Position numbers and translations under genes: made by a program. From CAIVAT01 sp037133475 (GTDB lineage Bacteria; Bacteroidota; Bacteroidia; Bacteroidales; FEN-979): a DNA stretch of 64,000 nucleotides. This document shows, one piece after another, positions 51,653-60,930 of the stretch. Below the pieces are notes generated by a model. It was not told the DNA's origin and searched no databases. It was given only the letters and a program-made list of their open reading frames with translations. Each line of letters starts with the position of its first letter. The stretch's first letter is position 1. The DNA is taken from assembly GCA_037133475.1 (NCBI GenBank), contig JBAXOB010000004.1, positions 1 to 64,000 of the forward strand. The letters run 5' to 3'.

Positions 51653-52783
51653 CTATTTTTCTTTTAGCGCAACGAGGGTGAAGGTCTGGTTATAAAAATC
51701 GCAGGCAGCGGTATAGTTGTTGCCGATCTCCCCGTAGGTAAAGAAACCTGCCAGGGGGATATTCCATTTGGCCCAGGCATCGTCGATCTCCTCCGAGATT
51801 GCGGGTCCGAGTGCGCTGTGCCGCGCCATGCATGAAAAGAGTATTAAGACATCCGCGCGGGGATGCGTCATATAAAACTCTTCCACCTTGTTTTTGGTAT
51901 AATCGATTACCTCAAAACCGGGGGAGCTTGAAAATGAGACTACCGATCCTTCCGGAACCGAACCTGCAAAGATCAGGGATCGTTTCTCCCGGTCAACATT
52001 GATGACGGCCCTCAGTACATCCTGCTTCCCCGGTTTTTTGATCATCAGCGGATATTCAATCCCGATTTCGGGAAGATCCTCATCTTTTACGCTCAGGTAT
52101 TCCTTATAAACATCAAGGGCAGGAGCGCCGTCAATCGTATATACGATATTCCCTGTGGAATGGGTAATAAGCTTGTCGGCTCCGATACCAACCCAGCCGC
52201 TGGAGGCGATTCCGTTGATATCGTAATGGTCAAGGTCGAGGGCAAGGGCGATCGCCCCATGATTCAATACCGTGCCTGAAGAAAAAACAAACGTTTCATG
52301 AAACCTGGCATCGTCGCCGGCAAGGCCGCCGAACATCCGGATCCCATCGCCTGCCGAATGCTGGATTCCCCGAACCAGTTGCTCCCCGTCGGTATCCAGG
52401 CCACTGGCAAGAACAAACAGTGCCGGCTTCGAAAAAGTGCCGCCCAGCCATTCCCCGATTGTGGCACCAAGTTCAAAGGAGCCGATGCCATGGCCGTCAA
52501 ACTGCCGAAGCCCATAGGTTCCGGGTGCAAGATCCAGTAACAGGCAAACCAAGGCGCCTTCGGTGATGACCTGTTCACGGTTGTCGTATAGAAATTCGCC
52601 GCATGAGCTGCAGCCAAAAACCTGGATGTTCCTGGCGCTGAGAAAGGAACCGATTGCAGCCAGGTCAAGTTCAACAGATGCGAAAACCATGGCCACCGTA
52701 GGGAGAAATCCATCACTGGTTACATCGGTAAAAGATTGCTGAAATCCTTTTATGGAATCAGCATGAAGTGTTTTTAACCGCAT
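51653..52783 (-). CDS. FIST-domain sensor protein
   Basis: A 376-residue protein with FIST N-terminal (FASVELDLAAIGSFLS, FGCSSCGEFLYDN, GTYGLRQFDGHG, FVLASGLDTDGEQLVRGI) and FIST C-terminal (SGWVGIGADKLITHSTGNIVYTIDGAPAL, DVLILFSCMARHSALG, GFFTYGEIG) parts. FIST domains are predicted to bind small ligands such as amino acids. A -7 box TATCTTTG (minus strand, 52815-52822) includes the TTG that opens the longer frame, so the ATG at 52783 is the true start. One base separates its stop from the hybrid kinase gene. Confidence 0.88.
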   Translation of the reverse strand: MRLKTLHADSIKGFQQSFTDVTSDGFLPTVAMVFASVELDLAAIGSFLSARNIQVFGCSSCGEFLYDNREQVITEGALVCLLLDLAPGTYGLRQFDGHGIGSFELGATIGEWLGGTFSKPALFVLASGLDTDGEQLVRGIQHSAGDGIRMFGGLAGDDARFHETFVFSSGTVLNHGAIALALDLDHYDINGIASSGWVGIGADKLITHSTGNIVYTIDGAPALDVYKEYLSVKDEDLPEIGIEYPLMIKKPGKQDVLRAVINVDREKRSLIFAGSVPEGSVVSFSSSPGFEVIDYTKNKVEEFYMTHPRADVLILFSCMARHSALGPAISEEIDDAWAKWNIPLAGFFTYGEIGNNYTAACDFYNQTFTLVALKEK

Positions 52784-52814
52784 TGTCAGGAAATTAGTAC
52801 ATTCAATTTCATTC

Positions 52815-52822
52815 AAAGATAC
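52815..52822 (-). promoter_or_regulatory. -7 box for the FIST-hybrid kinase unit
   Basis: Reads TATCTTTG on the minus strand, matching TAnnTTTG; the start of transcription falls about 25 bases before the ATG at 52783. Confidence 0.6.
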
Positions 52823-52915
52823 AATATTCCATTAATCCGAAAAATGCGCCAGGTTTTTTTCTTCCCATTTTCAACCTTGCCATGAAAAGAAGGTGCCAGG
52901 GCAACCGCTATCTCT

Positions 52916-53341
52916 CTATTTTAACGCACTTATGATCTCATCCTTCAGCCTTGACCTGAATTTCGCCGGGTTGCTGAGACCATAGGAAAAAGCAAATTCG
53001 GTCAGGTCAATTTTCACCTCCCTACCCTTTTCCGTTTTCACGAGGTAGAGGGCCTGGGCATTCATGCTGAACCTGGCGACTGTTTTTGCATTGGCCTTAT
53101 CATCCGTATTCAATATCAGCATTTTGACAGTTCCATCCTTGATGTTTTTGGCAAAATCCGATTGCATCAGTTTGCGGGTATTTTCTTCGATTGACTGATC
53201 GATCGGGCAGCGTTCGGTCGGGTGGAAATAGTAGACCGTTACCGGGGGTTTACCGGCAGCGGCGGGTTTCGTTTGTGGCTGGGCAAAACCAGCCTGGGCC
53301 GAAACGATAAGGAAAAAAAGGAACTTCAGTGTCTTGCTCAT
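52916..53341 (-). CDS. ArsF-like thioredoxin-fold protein, second copy (exported)
   Basis: A 141-residue protein with a signal peptide (MSKTLKFLFFLIVSAQAGFA) and a thioredoxin-like domain: VTVYYFHPTERCPIDQSIEENT. Only the first Cys of the motif remains (Cys45); the second position is replaced. The fold continues with VKMLILNTDDKANAKTVARFSMNAQALYLV and a terminal helix (RSRLKDEIISAL). Loss of the second Cys means it cannot form the same disulfide as the copy at 41358. The start at 53341 gives the signal peptide; the longer frame to 53407 adds residues upstream of it. Confidence 0.7.
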   Translation of the reverse strand: MSKTLKFLFFLIVSAQAGFAQPQTKPAAAGKPPVTVYYFHPTERCPIDQSIEENTRKLMQSDFAKNIKDGTVKMLILNTDDKANAKTVARFSMNAQALYLVKTEKGREVKIDLTEFAFSYGLSNPAKFRSRLKDEIISALK

Positions 53342-53430
53342 GCGTGGAGTTATCGGTATTGCGTGGAGAAATTGTAAAAAACCTTTACAAAGATAAGAAC
53401 GGATCAATAGGAATTCCCATTGGGAACGGA

Positions 53431-53576
53431 ATTTCGGATATCAGATTTCAGATTTCGCATTTAATTTTTCACATCTCACATTCAATAACTTATCAACAAA
53501 CCTATCACTTATACATGAAATGTCAAAGGTCAAATGTGACATGTCAAATGCGAATTGCGAAATGCGAAATGTGACC
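53431..53576. repeat. Degenerate inverted low-complexity repeat
   Basis: The left part repeats ATTTCAGATTTCGCATTT-type words; the right part repeats AAATGTCAAA and AAATGCGAA words, largely the reverse complement of the left. An RNA could fold over about 145 bases, imperfectly. It contains no gene. It is similar in kind, though not in sequence, to the arrays at 25.4 and 26.0 kb. Confidence 0.65.
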
Positions 53577-53679
53577 TTCACCCTGGAATTCAGCTTGATC
53601 CAGGATTTCCGGTCCCGGAAAAAAATAAAATAAAAAACCCTTTGAAAATCCTGATCATCAGAATTTGCAAAGGGTTTGT

Positions 53680-53768
53680 GCGGAGAGACTGGGATTCGAA
53701 CCCAGGGTACACTTTTGGCGTACACACACTTTCCAGGCGTGCTCCTTCGACCACTCGGACACCTCTCC
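53680..53768 (-). tRNA. tRNA-Ser(GGA)
   Basis: On the minus strand the sequence starts GGAGAGGTGTCCGAGTGG. It has an acceptor stem pairing GGAGAGG with TCTCTCC, an anticodon loop CTGGAAA (anticodon GGA at 53734-53732), a long variable arm typical of serine tRNAs (TGTACGCCAAAAGTGTACC) and the T-loop GGTTCGAATCC. The CCA end is not encoded. Length is 89 bases. Confidence 0.95.
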
Positions 53769-53866
53769 AGGTACCGGCGAAACTTGCGCAGCGTGTCGGT
53801 GAAACAATTGCTTATGACAGGCTATGCAGAATTTCGGGTTGCAAAGGTAGGAATATTATTGACACT

Positions 53867-54895
53867 TCAAACTGTCATTTCACCGCGAAGCGAAGTTTGC
53901 AGGAGCTGTTTCACACTTTCGGCCGAATAACCGCATCCAAGCAGGTACATCAGCTTGGTAACGGCCGATTCGGTAGTGATGTCAGATCCGCCGACGACAC
54001 CGATTTTACTGAGGCCGGCGCTGGTTTCATATTTGCCCATATCCACGGCGCCGCCTTTGCACTGGGTCACGTTAAAGACGATGATGCCGCGGTTGACCGC
54101 ATCGCGGAGCTGGTCGAGAAACCAGGGAATGGTGGGGGCATTGCCGGCGCCGAAGGTTTCAAGGATCACTGCTTTCAACCCTTTTGCCTGTAAAATGGAT
54201 TCTACGACACCAGGGGATATCCCCGGGAATAATTTCAGGATCGCAATATTTTCATCCAGCTCCTTTAAAACCCTCAGCTTTTTAAAATTGGGCTTCATGA
54301 TCAGGTTGTGATTGTATTTAATGTGTACGCCAACCTCTCCCAGCAAGGGGTAGTTCCCCGAGACAAAGGCTTTAAAATTCTCGGCGTTGAGCTTGCTGGT
54401 GCGGTTCCCGCGGTAGAGCTTGTTCTCAAAGCAGATCGCCACCTCCGGCACTACGGGTGTGTCAACCTCCTTGGCTGCAGCAATTTCAATGGAGTTGATG
54501 AAATTTTCACGTCCGTCGGTACGCACCATCCCGATTGGCAGCTGGGATCCTGTAAAGATGACAGGCTTGTTCAGGTTTTCAAGCATGAAGCTGAGGGCTG
54601 AGGCGGTATAGGCCATGGTATCGGAACCATGGAGCACCACGAAACCATCGTAATCTTCATATTTTTCCTCGATTACTGTTGCGAGGTGAATCCAGAAGGA
54701 GGGATTCATGTTCGAGGAGTCCAGCAAGGGTTCGAACGTATAAAAATCGATCCTGCAGTTGAAGTTTTCAAGCACCGGCAGGTACTTGTACAGGATATCA
54801 AATGTCAGCGGACTCAGGGTCATGGTTTTAGGATCCTGGACCATGCCGATGGTTCCTCCTGTGTAAATTACGAGAATACTGGTCTGACCTATCAT
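53867..54895 (-). CDS. ansA: L-asparaginase, type I
   Basis: A 342-residue cytosolic enzyme hydrolysing asparagine. It has the two signature threonine motifs, VIYTGGTIGMVQD (near the N-terminus) and FVVLHGSDTMAYTASAL, followed by TGSQLPIGMVRTDGRENF. Length and absence of a signal peptide indicate type I rather than periplasmic type II. A -7 box TAATTTTG (minus strand, 54913-54920) lies 18 bases upstream. A TatD-type nuclease gene precedes it on the same strand. Confidence 0.95.
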   Translation of the reverse strand: MIGQTSILVIYTGGTIGMVQDPKTMTLSPLTFDILYKYLPVLENFNCRIDFYTFEPLLDSSNMNPSFWIHLATVIEEKYEDYDGFVVLHGSDTMAYTASALSFMLENLNKPVIFTGSQLPIGMVRTDGRENFINSIEIAAAKEVDTPVVPEVAICFENKLYRGNRTSKLNAENFKAFVSGNYPLLGEVGVHIKYNHNLIMKPNFKKLRVLKELDENIAILKLFPGISPGVVESILQAKGLKAVILETFGAGNAPTIPWFLDQLRDAVNRGIIVFNVTQCKGGAVDMGKYETSAGLSKIGVVGGSDITTESAVTKLMYLLGCGYSAESVKQLLQTSLRGEMTV

Positions 54896-54912
54896 AAGTT
54901 CATTTCAAAATG

Positions 54913-54920
54913 CAAAATTA
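54913..54920 (-). promoter_or_regulatory. -7 box of ansA
   Basis: Reads TAATTTTG on the minus strand and matches TAnnTTTG; it is in the 42-base gap to the upstream TatD gene. Confidence 0.5.
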
Positions 54921-54937
54921 CAACTAAAACGCCTTTT

Positions 54938-55753
54938 TCAACCTATCCCAAACAACTTCAGCGCATTCGCCGTGGTGATTTCAGCAACCTCCTGCAGCGA
55001 CATATGTTTGATTTCTGCCATTTTCTGCGCTATCAGCGGGATATAGGAGGATTCATTGCGCTTGCCTCGGTGGGGGACCGGGGTTAACCAGGGGGCGTCG
55101 GTTTCAAGCAGCAGGTATTGCGCCGGGGTATTTTCGACCACAGTCTGTAATCCCGAGTTTTTATAGGTGAGCACCCCGCCAATCCCCAGGAGGAACCCCA
55201 GTCCGATGGCCTGTGTTGCCTGTTCGGTATTGCCGCTGAAACAATGAAAAACGCCCCGGAGCCTGTCGTCATGGCGACCGGCAAGGATTCCAAGGGCCAG
55301 ATCCATCGAATTCCGGGTGTGGATCACAACGGGAAGGTCATATTTCAGGGCCAGGTCCAGCTGATCCTGAAAAGCGATGGTTTGTTCCGCTTCAAAGGTC
55401 CTGTCCCAGTACAGATCGATCCCCACCTCGCCGATGGCATAATATGTTACCTCCGGGTCTGCAAGGTGACCGGCAACCAAAGCCAGCTCATCCCGGTAAT
55501 TTCCCTTAACAGAAGTAGGATGCAGCCCCATCATCGCATGGCAATTCCCGGGGTATCGCTTAACCACCCTGATCATCTGTTCATGATACTCTGAATCGAT
55601 GGCGGGCAGGAACAGGTTGGGAACCCCATTCAGGAGTGCGCGGGATATCACCGTTTCAAGGTCATCCTTGAATTCCCCCGCATACAGATGGGTATGCGTG
55701 TCGGTAAATTCCGGGCTCCCCTGGTGCAGGGCACCGGTTTCAACTATTTCCAT
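54938..55753 (-). CDS. TatD-family metal-dependent deoxyribonuclease
   Basis: A 271-residue TIM-barrel hydrolase of the TatD family, with metal ligands in FTDTHTHLYAGEF, the Glu in AIGEVGIDLYWDRTF, His in DLPVVIHTRNSM, VFHCFSGNTEQA and Asp in LLLETDAPWLTPVPHRGKRNES. TatD proteins are Mg2+-dependent 3'-5' exonucleases on DNA. Placed directly upstream of ansA on the same strand, an order common in Bacteroidota. Confidence 0.92.
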   Translation of the reverse strand: MEIVETGALHQGSPEFTDTHTHLYAGEFKDDLETVISRALLNGVPNLFLPAIDSEYHEQMIRVVKRYPGNCHAMMGLHPTSVKGNYRDELALVAGHLADPEVTYYAIGEVGIDLYWDRTFEAEQTIAFQDQLDLALKYDLPVVIHTRNSMDLALGILAGRHDDRLRGVFHCFSGNTEQATQAIGLGFLLGIGGVLTYKNSGLQTVVENTPAQYLLLETDAPWLTPVPHRGKRNESSYIPLIAQKMAEIKHMSLQEVAEITTANALKLFGIG

Positions 55754-55762
55754 ACGAATGGT

Positions 55763-56773
55763 TTAAACATGGGTAAAGGCTCGCTGCAGAAAAGCAACAA
55801 CCGGATCAGTCGCGATGTCGTTCATGCACCTGAAATGACCTTTCGGACATTGCGCGAATCCCAGTTTGCTGCAAGGTCTGCACGACAAATCTTTCACTTC
55901 GGCAATAAGGGAATCAGCCCGGAATTCTTCAGGGAGGTAAGGGTACATTCCAAAGGCGGGAATGGTATTGCCCCAGACCGAAACGACCGGCTTTTTAAAG
56001 GCTGCGGCAATATGCATCAACCCTGTATCATTGGTAAGGACAGCCTTTGCCTGCCGGATGAGCGAGGCCGACTGGTTGATATTAAACATGCCGCATGCAT
56101 TGAATACCAGGGGGCCTGTCGCGCTGTCAATCACCGCCCCGCGCTCCATATCTTCGTTTCCGCCCAGCAGGATCACCGGACGGTCGAGACTCTTACAAAC
56201 GCTGATGACCTTTTCGGCCGGGAAAATTTTGGTCTGATGCTTTCCCCCGACCACGATGGCGATATAGCCATTGCGAAGGTATTCCGGCAAAGCGGAAGGA
56301 TCTACCTCATCCCCGCCAGGAATAAAGTAATCGAGCCCCTCCCCGTCATTTTTTATGTGCAGGGATGCGGCTGCCTGAAAATAGCGCTCGACAATGTGAA
56401 TATCGGGCAAACAGTTTATTTTAAACCTGACTGTTAGCCATTTACGAAAATTCAGCTTGGAGAACGAGGCTGATTTAACACCCAGTTGGTTAATCACATA
56501 GGTTGAACGGTAGTTTTTATGCAGGTCGACGATAAAATGAAAACCCTGTGATTTCAACTCTGGGATCACATCCCCGAAATTATGATCATACTGCCATACC
56601 CTTGTGATGTAAGGATTTCCCCGGAGGATCGGTTCAAACTGTTTTTTGGTAAGAAAATGTATCTCCGCCCCGCGTACCTGGTTTTTCAGGCACCGCACAA
56701 CGGCGCTTGTCAGCACGATGTCGCCGATTGAACTGAAGCGGATTACCAGGACCTTTTTAAGTGGAGGAAGCAT
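55763..56773 (-). CDS. Glycosyltransferase family 9 (heptosyltransferase-like)
   Basis: A 336-residue GT-B glycosyltransferase of family 9: RFSSIGDIVLTSAVVRCLKNQ at the start, DLHKNYRST, and the nucleotide-sugar site TNDTGLMHIAAAFKKPVVSVWGNTIP. GT9 enzymes add heptose or related sugars to the lipopolysaccharide core. Nine bases separate it from the TatD gene downstream on the same strand. The four Cys in CRPCSKLGFAQCPKGHFRC near the end are shared by a subset of the family and may bind zinc. Confidence 0.88.
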   Translation of the reverse strand: MLPPLKKVLVIRFSSIGDIVLTSAVVRCLKNQVRGAEIHFLTKKQFEPILRGNPYITRVWQYDHNFGDVIPELKSQGFHFIVDLHKNYRSTYVINQLGVKSASFSKLNFRKWLTVRFKINCLPDIHIVERYFQAAASLHIKNDGEGLDYFIPGGDEVDPSALPEYLRNGYIAIVVGGKHQTKIFPAEKVISVCKSLDRPVILLGGNEDMERGAVIDSATGPLVFNACGMFNINQSASLIRQAKAVLTNDTGLMHIAAAFKKPVVSVWGNTIPAFGMYPYLPEEFRADSLIAEVKDLSCRPCSKLGFAQCPKGHFRCMNDIATDPVVAFLQRAFTHV

Positions 56774-56807
56774 GATGTTCGCTGTTTAGCTGACAGGCAG
56801 CCTTCAT

Positions 56808-57446
56808 TTACCGGATGAACGGATTATTATCTTTCTCATACCCGATCGATGTTTCGGGACCATGACCCGGGTAAACCACCGTTTCGTCGGGCAGGGTAAA
56901 CAACTTGGTTTTTATACTCACCATCAGCTGGTCGAAATCGCCGGTGGGCAGGTCGGTGCGGCCAATCGTATCCCGGAAAAGAACATCCCCGGTAATGACA
57001 AATCCCTGCGCTTCGTTATAAAAGCAAACACTCCCTTCGGCATGCCCGGGAGTAAAGAGAACCTTAAGCTCCGAATTCCCCCATTGAACCGTTTCGTTTG
57101 CCACCAGGAACCTCTTGGCATCGGGCACCTGGTCGATGCTGTATCCGAAAGAGGCACCAATTTCCTTCAGGGTATCAAAGAAGGCGACTGAGTTTTTATG
57201 ATATTCGGGATAGATCCCATAGGTTCGCGCAATAAAATCATTTCCAAGCACATGATCAACATGACAGTGGGTATTCAGGTTACGCACCGGGGTAAGATTG
57301 TTCTTCACGACAAAATCCTTCAGCGCCTCCTCCTCCCCCGGTTCAAAACAGGCCGCATCGATCACGATACATTCGCCTGATTCGTCGTACAGCAAATAGG
57401 TGTTGACCATGAAGGAGTTAAAGATAAATTTTGCAATATTGACCAT
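56808..57446 (-). CDS. Metallo-beta-lactamase-fold hydrolase (glyoxalase II-like)
   Basis: The 212-residue protein has the binuclear metal site motif LNTHCHVDHVLGND, followed by PGHAEGSVCFY, VITGDVLFRDTIGRTDLP and VYPGHGPETSIGYEK. It belongs to the glyoxalase II-like branch of thioester hydrolases; the substrate is not certain. The ATG at 57446 was preferred to 57476 because the longer N-terminus is not conserved-looking. It lies upstream of the GT9 gene with a 34-base gap. Confidence 0.88.
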   Translation of the reverse strand: MVNIAKFIFNSFMVNTYLLYDESGECIVIDAACFEPGEEEALKDFVVKNNLTPVRNLNTHCHVDHVLGNDFIARTYGIYPEYHKNSVAFFDTLKEIGASFGYSIDQVPDAKRFLVANETVQWGNSELKVLFTPGHAEGSVCFYNEAQGFVITGDVLFRDTIGRTDLPTGDFDQLMVSIKTKLFTLPDETVVYPGHGPETSIGYEKDNNPFIR

Positions 57447-57562
57447 TCGGTTTAAGTTTTTTTTCAGGAGATGCAAAGATATGAAAATGCGGCTAACCGG
57501 CTTTCACTATGAAAATAATCGTACCTTTACGGTTCCAATTGAATTTCCTTGTATAACTTTAT

Positions 57563-60500
57563 ATGGCGAAGGATGCATACGTGAGCGGAAGTTTAAAAAG
57601 CTGGACGGTAGCGTGTTGTATCCTGTGTTTCAGTCTCTTTTATTCTGTTGGCAGCCAGGCCCAGTTTTACAATGGATCACAGATGACCTTCGGAAAGAAC
57701 CGGGTTCAGTATTCCAATTTCCTCTGGCTTTATTTCCGGTTTGAAAAATTCGACACCTATTATTATCTCAACGGCAGGGAACTGGCTCTTTACACTGCCG
57801 AATATGCCGACAAGCATATGAAGGAGATTGAACTTGACCTCCAGTCGAACATCGAGGAGAAGGTCCAGTTTATCATTTTCAACAACCTCTCTGACCTGAA
57901 ACAAAGCAATATCGGCCTTTTTGGTGATTGGGACTATTACAACACCGGGGGGGTTACCCGCATTATCGGGGGGAGGGTACTCCTGTTTTTCGATGGGAAT
58001 TATGAACACTTCAACCGGCAGATCCGTGCCGGGATTGCCCAGGTTATCCTGAACAACATGATGTATGGCACGGGAATCGGGGCCCAGATCAAGAACAATG
58101 CCCTGTTTTCAGTGCCGGAGTGGTATATCAACGGCCTTATTTCATTTATCTCCAGGAAATGGGATCCCGAAATTGACGACCAGGTAAGGGATGCCTTCCT
58201 GCACAGGAAATATGAAAAGTTCAACGGGCTTACCGGCGAAGAGGCCACGTATGCCGGTCATTCCCTGTGGAGTTACATTGCCATGAAGTACGGGGAGTCG
58301 ACCATCCCGAACATCGTTTATATGGCGCGGCTGAGCAGGAATGTGGAGAAGGGTTTCCAATATGTCATCGGGGGATCCTTCAAGTCGGTTATCCAGGAAT
58401 GGCTGGCCTATTATAAGAACATCTACCATACCCAGGAGACCGGCCGCAGCGCCCCGCAGGGGGTGATGGTCAACAAACGGAACAGGCCCGACCGGGTCTA
58501 CCACTCATTGAAAATCGACCCGGAAGGGGACAAAATCGCCTATGCCACACATTACCTCGGCATCTATAAAATATTTATCCAGAATACCGAAACCGGCAAA
58601 AAACACCGGGTTTACCGTGGAGGATACCGTCTGGCCGACCGTCCCGATTATTCCTTCCCGCTCATCGCCTGGCACCCGAGCGGCAGGATGCTTTCATTTT
58701 TGGTGGAACGTAAAGGCGAAATCTGGCTCTATTTCTACAACCTTGATGACAAATCGCTGGAACACCAGATCCTGGTTAATTTCCAGAAGGTGCTCGACAT
58801 GTCCTATTCCGACGACGGTACCTTGCTGGTGCTGTCGGCCGTGCAAAAGGGTCAGTCGGATATTTTTGTCTATAACATTGCTTCAGGATCGCATGAGCAG
58901 ATCACCAAAGACATCTACGACGACCTGAACCCCAGGTTTATCAACCATTCCCGGAATATCATCTTCTCCTCGAACAGGGTTAACGACACCATCCGTTTCG
59001 ATGAGCCCGTGAAACAGGAGAACCTGCAATTCAACAACGACCTGTTTATTTACAACTATTCCTCTCATAACAATGTATTGCAGCACCTGACCAAAACGCC
59101 CGACGCCAGCGAAACGCAGCCCCAGCCCTATGGTGAGAACTATTTTTCTTTTCTGAGCGACCAGAACGGGATCGTAAACCGCTACCTCGGACGATACGAC
59201 AGCACTATTTCCTATATCGATACAACCACCCATTACCGGTTTTATACCACGACCTACCCTGTAACCAACTATTCGCACAACATCGTTGAACAGGATATTT
59301 CGCCAAAAGCAGCCCGCATCGGGGAGATCATTTACCAGGACGGGAATTATAAGATGTTCACCTCCGATCTTGTACAACCCAACCACCTTCCGAAGGTGGA
59401 GATGCAACCATCGTATCTCAGGGAAAACAGGGGGAAACAACTGCAAAAGCAGGCGGATTCGGTTAAACATGACACCATTCCAAGGGTGGCGGCCCCCTTT
59501 GCCGTGCAGTCGAAAAAACATTTCACCGTGGTAAGGCAGCGCGAGGTGGTCAACCAGATCCTTTCCAGGATCGATACAGCCAGCGGAACGAAGTTGCCGC
59601 ATGACGGGAAGAGCCACCTGACCATCGATTCTTCGGCCAACAGCCTGCTTTCGCTTTACAGGATCATGCAAAAGCGGGAAATCCTTCATCCCTTATCGGG
59701 CAAGGATTCGGTGAACAAATATAAGTCAGCCAAGCAACTGAATTACAATGTGGAATATTATATCGACCAGATGGTCACCCAGATTGACTTTACCTACCTG
59801 AATTTCGCCTACCAGCCATTCACGGGAAGCTCGGCGCCTGTCTTTGTCAATCCCGGGCTGAATGCGCTCTTAATGGTGGGTGTCACCGACCTGATGGAGG
59901 ATTACCGCATCAGTGGCGGTGTCAGGTTGAATGTGAGCCTGATCAACAATGAATACCTGTTCAGCTTCGGCAACTACCGGCACCGCCTTGACCACCAGAT
60001 CGTTTTTCACAGGAAGGTGGTGGAGGAGTCGGGCGACTACTCCATCGTCAGGCACAAAATACACGAGATGTATTATGTTGCCACCTATCCGTTTACCCCG
60101 GTGCTGAACATCAAAGGTACCGCCTCCATACGGTATGACAGGGCCGTCTATCTGTCGACCGACCAGCCAAACCTGGTTCAGCCCGACATCGATAAAATCT
60201 GGGGAAGTGTCAAGGGGGAGCTCACCTACGACAACACCCGCGGACTAGGGCTCAATCTTTACCAGGGAACCCGGTATAAGTTTTTTGGTGAATATTACCA
60301 ACTGCTCAATGCAGCCGGTAATAACCTGATCGTGTTGGGGATGGATTTCCGCAATTACCAGAAACTGCACAGAACCCTGATCTGGGCGAACCGGTTTGCG
60401 GCAAGCACCTCCTTTGGCAGCAGCAAACTCCTTTACTATATGGGAGGTGTCGACAACTGGCTCTTCCCGAAATACAACACCAACATCCCGGTTGCCTCAG

Positions 60501-60928
60501 ATCAGAATTACGCCTTCCAGACACTGGCTACCAACATGCGGGGATTCGACCAGAATATCAGGAATGGCAACAGTTTTTTTGTCTATAATTCAGAGTTGCG
60601 ATGGCCCATTTTCAGGTACTTGTTCAACCGTCCGATCCGTTCCGATTTCATCAACAACTTCCAGCTGGTGGCCTTCGGCGATGTCGGAACCGCCTGGACC
60701 GGGTGGTCGCCATGGTCGGCCGACAACCAGCTGTTCACGCGGTATATCTCCAACAATCCTCTTTTTATAAAGGTTGAGATGCAGAAAGATCCTGTTGTCG
60801 AGGGGTTCGGTTTTGGCGCACGCACGCGTCTCTTTGGTTATTTTCTCCGTGGCGATCTTGCCTGGGGTGTCGAAGACGGCCATGTTGGCATGCCTGTATT
60901 TTATTTCTCACTCAGCCTCGATTTCTAA
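57563..60928 (+). CDS. Giant secreted protein with peptidase-MA-like, beta-propeller and outer-membrane barrel parts
   Basis: A 1121-residue secreted protein with a signal peptide (about 12-34, SWTVACCILCFSLFYSVGSQAQ). An N-terminal region of about 250 residues resembles peptidase-MA/gluzincin-like domains (VPEWYINGLISFISRKWDP, but no clear HExxH). A TolB/WD-type propeller region follows (about 300-560, PDYSFPLIAWHPSGRMLSFLVE, SYSDDGTLLVLSAVQ, IIFSSNRVND). A linker region of about 200 residues and a C-terminal barrel (about 760-1121, FSFGNYRHRLDHQIVFHRK, IFRYLFNRPI, ending YFSLSLDF) complete it. Such fusions occur in Bacteroidota as surface proteins of unknown role. It is followed two bases later by a flavin-type protein gene. 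Confidence 0.75.
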   Translation: MAKDAYVSGSLKSWTVACCILCFSLFYSVGSQAQFYNGSQMTFGKNRVQYSNFLWLYFRFEKFDTYYYLNGRELALYTAEYADKHMKEIELDLQSNIEEKVQFIIFNNLSDLKQSNIGLFGDWDYYNTGGVTRIIGGRVLLFFDGNYEHFNRQIRAGIAQVILNNMMYGTGIGAQIKNNALFSVPEWYINGLISFISRKWDPEIDDQVRDAFLHRKYEKFNGLTGEEATYAGHSLWSYIAMKYGESTIPNIVYMARLSRNVEKGFQYVIGGSFKSVIQEWLAYYKNIYHTQETGRSAPQGVMVNKRNRPDRVYHSLKIDPEGDKIAYATHYLGIYKIFIQNTETGKKHRVYRGGYRLADRPDYSFPLIAWHPSGRMLSFLVERKGEIWLYFYNLDDKSLEHQILVNFQKVLDMSYSDDGTLLVLSAVQKGQSDIFVYNIASGSHEQITKDIYDDLNPRFINHSRNIIFSSNRVNDTIRFDEPVKQENLQFNNDLFIYNYSSHNNVLQHLTKTPDASETQPQPYGENYFSFLSDQNGIVNRYLGRYDSTISYIDTTTHYRFYTTTYPVTNYSHNIVEQDISPKAARIGEIIYQDGNYKMFTSDLVQPNHLPKVEMQPSYLRENRGKQLQKQADSVKHDTIPRVAAPFAVQSKKHFTVVRQREVVNQILSRIDTASGTKLPHDGKSHLTIDSSANSLLSLYRIMQKREILHPLSGKDSVNKYKSAKQLNYNVEYYIDQMVTQIDFTYLNFAYQPFTGSSAPVFVNPGLNALLMVGVTDLMEDYRISGGVRLNVSLINNEYLFSFGNYRHRLDHQIVFHRKVVEESGDYSIVRHKIHEMYYVATYPFTPVLNIKGTASIRYDRAVYLSTDQPNLVQPDIDKIWGSVKGELTYDNTRGLGLNLYQGTRYKFFGEYYQLLNAAGNNLIVLGMDFRNYQKLHRTLIWANRFAASTSFGSSKLLYYMGGVDNWLFPKYNTNIPVASDQNYAFQTLATNMRGFDQNIRNGNSFFVYNSELRWPIFRYLFNRPIRSDFINNFQLVAFGDVGTAWTGWSPWSADNQLFTRYISNNPLFIKVEMQKDPVVEGFGFGARTRLFGYFLRGDLAWGVEDGHVGMPVFYFSLSLDF

Positions 60929-60930
60929 CC

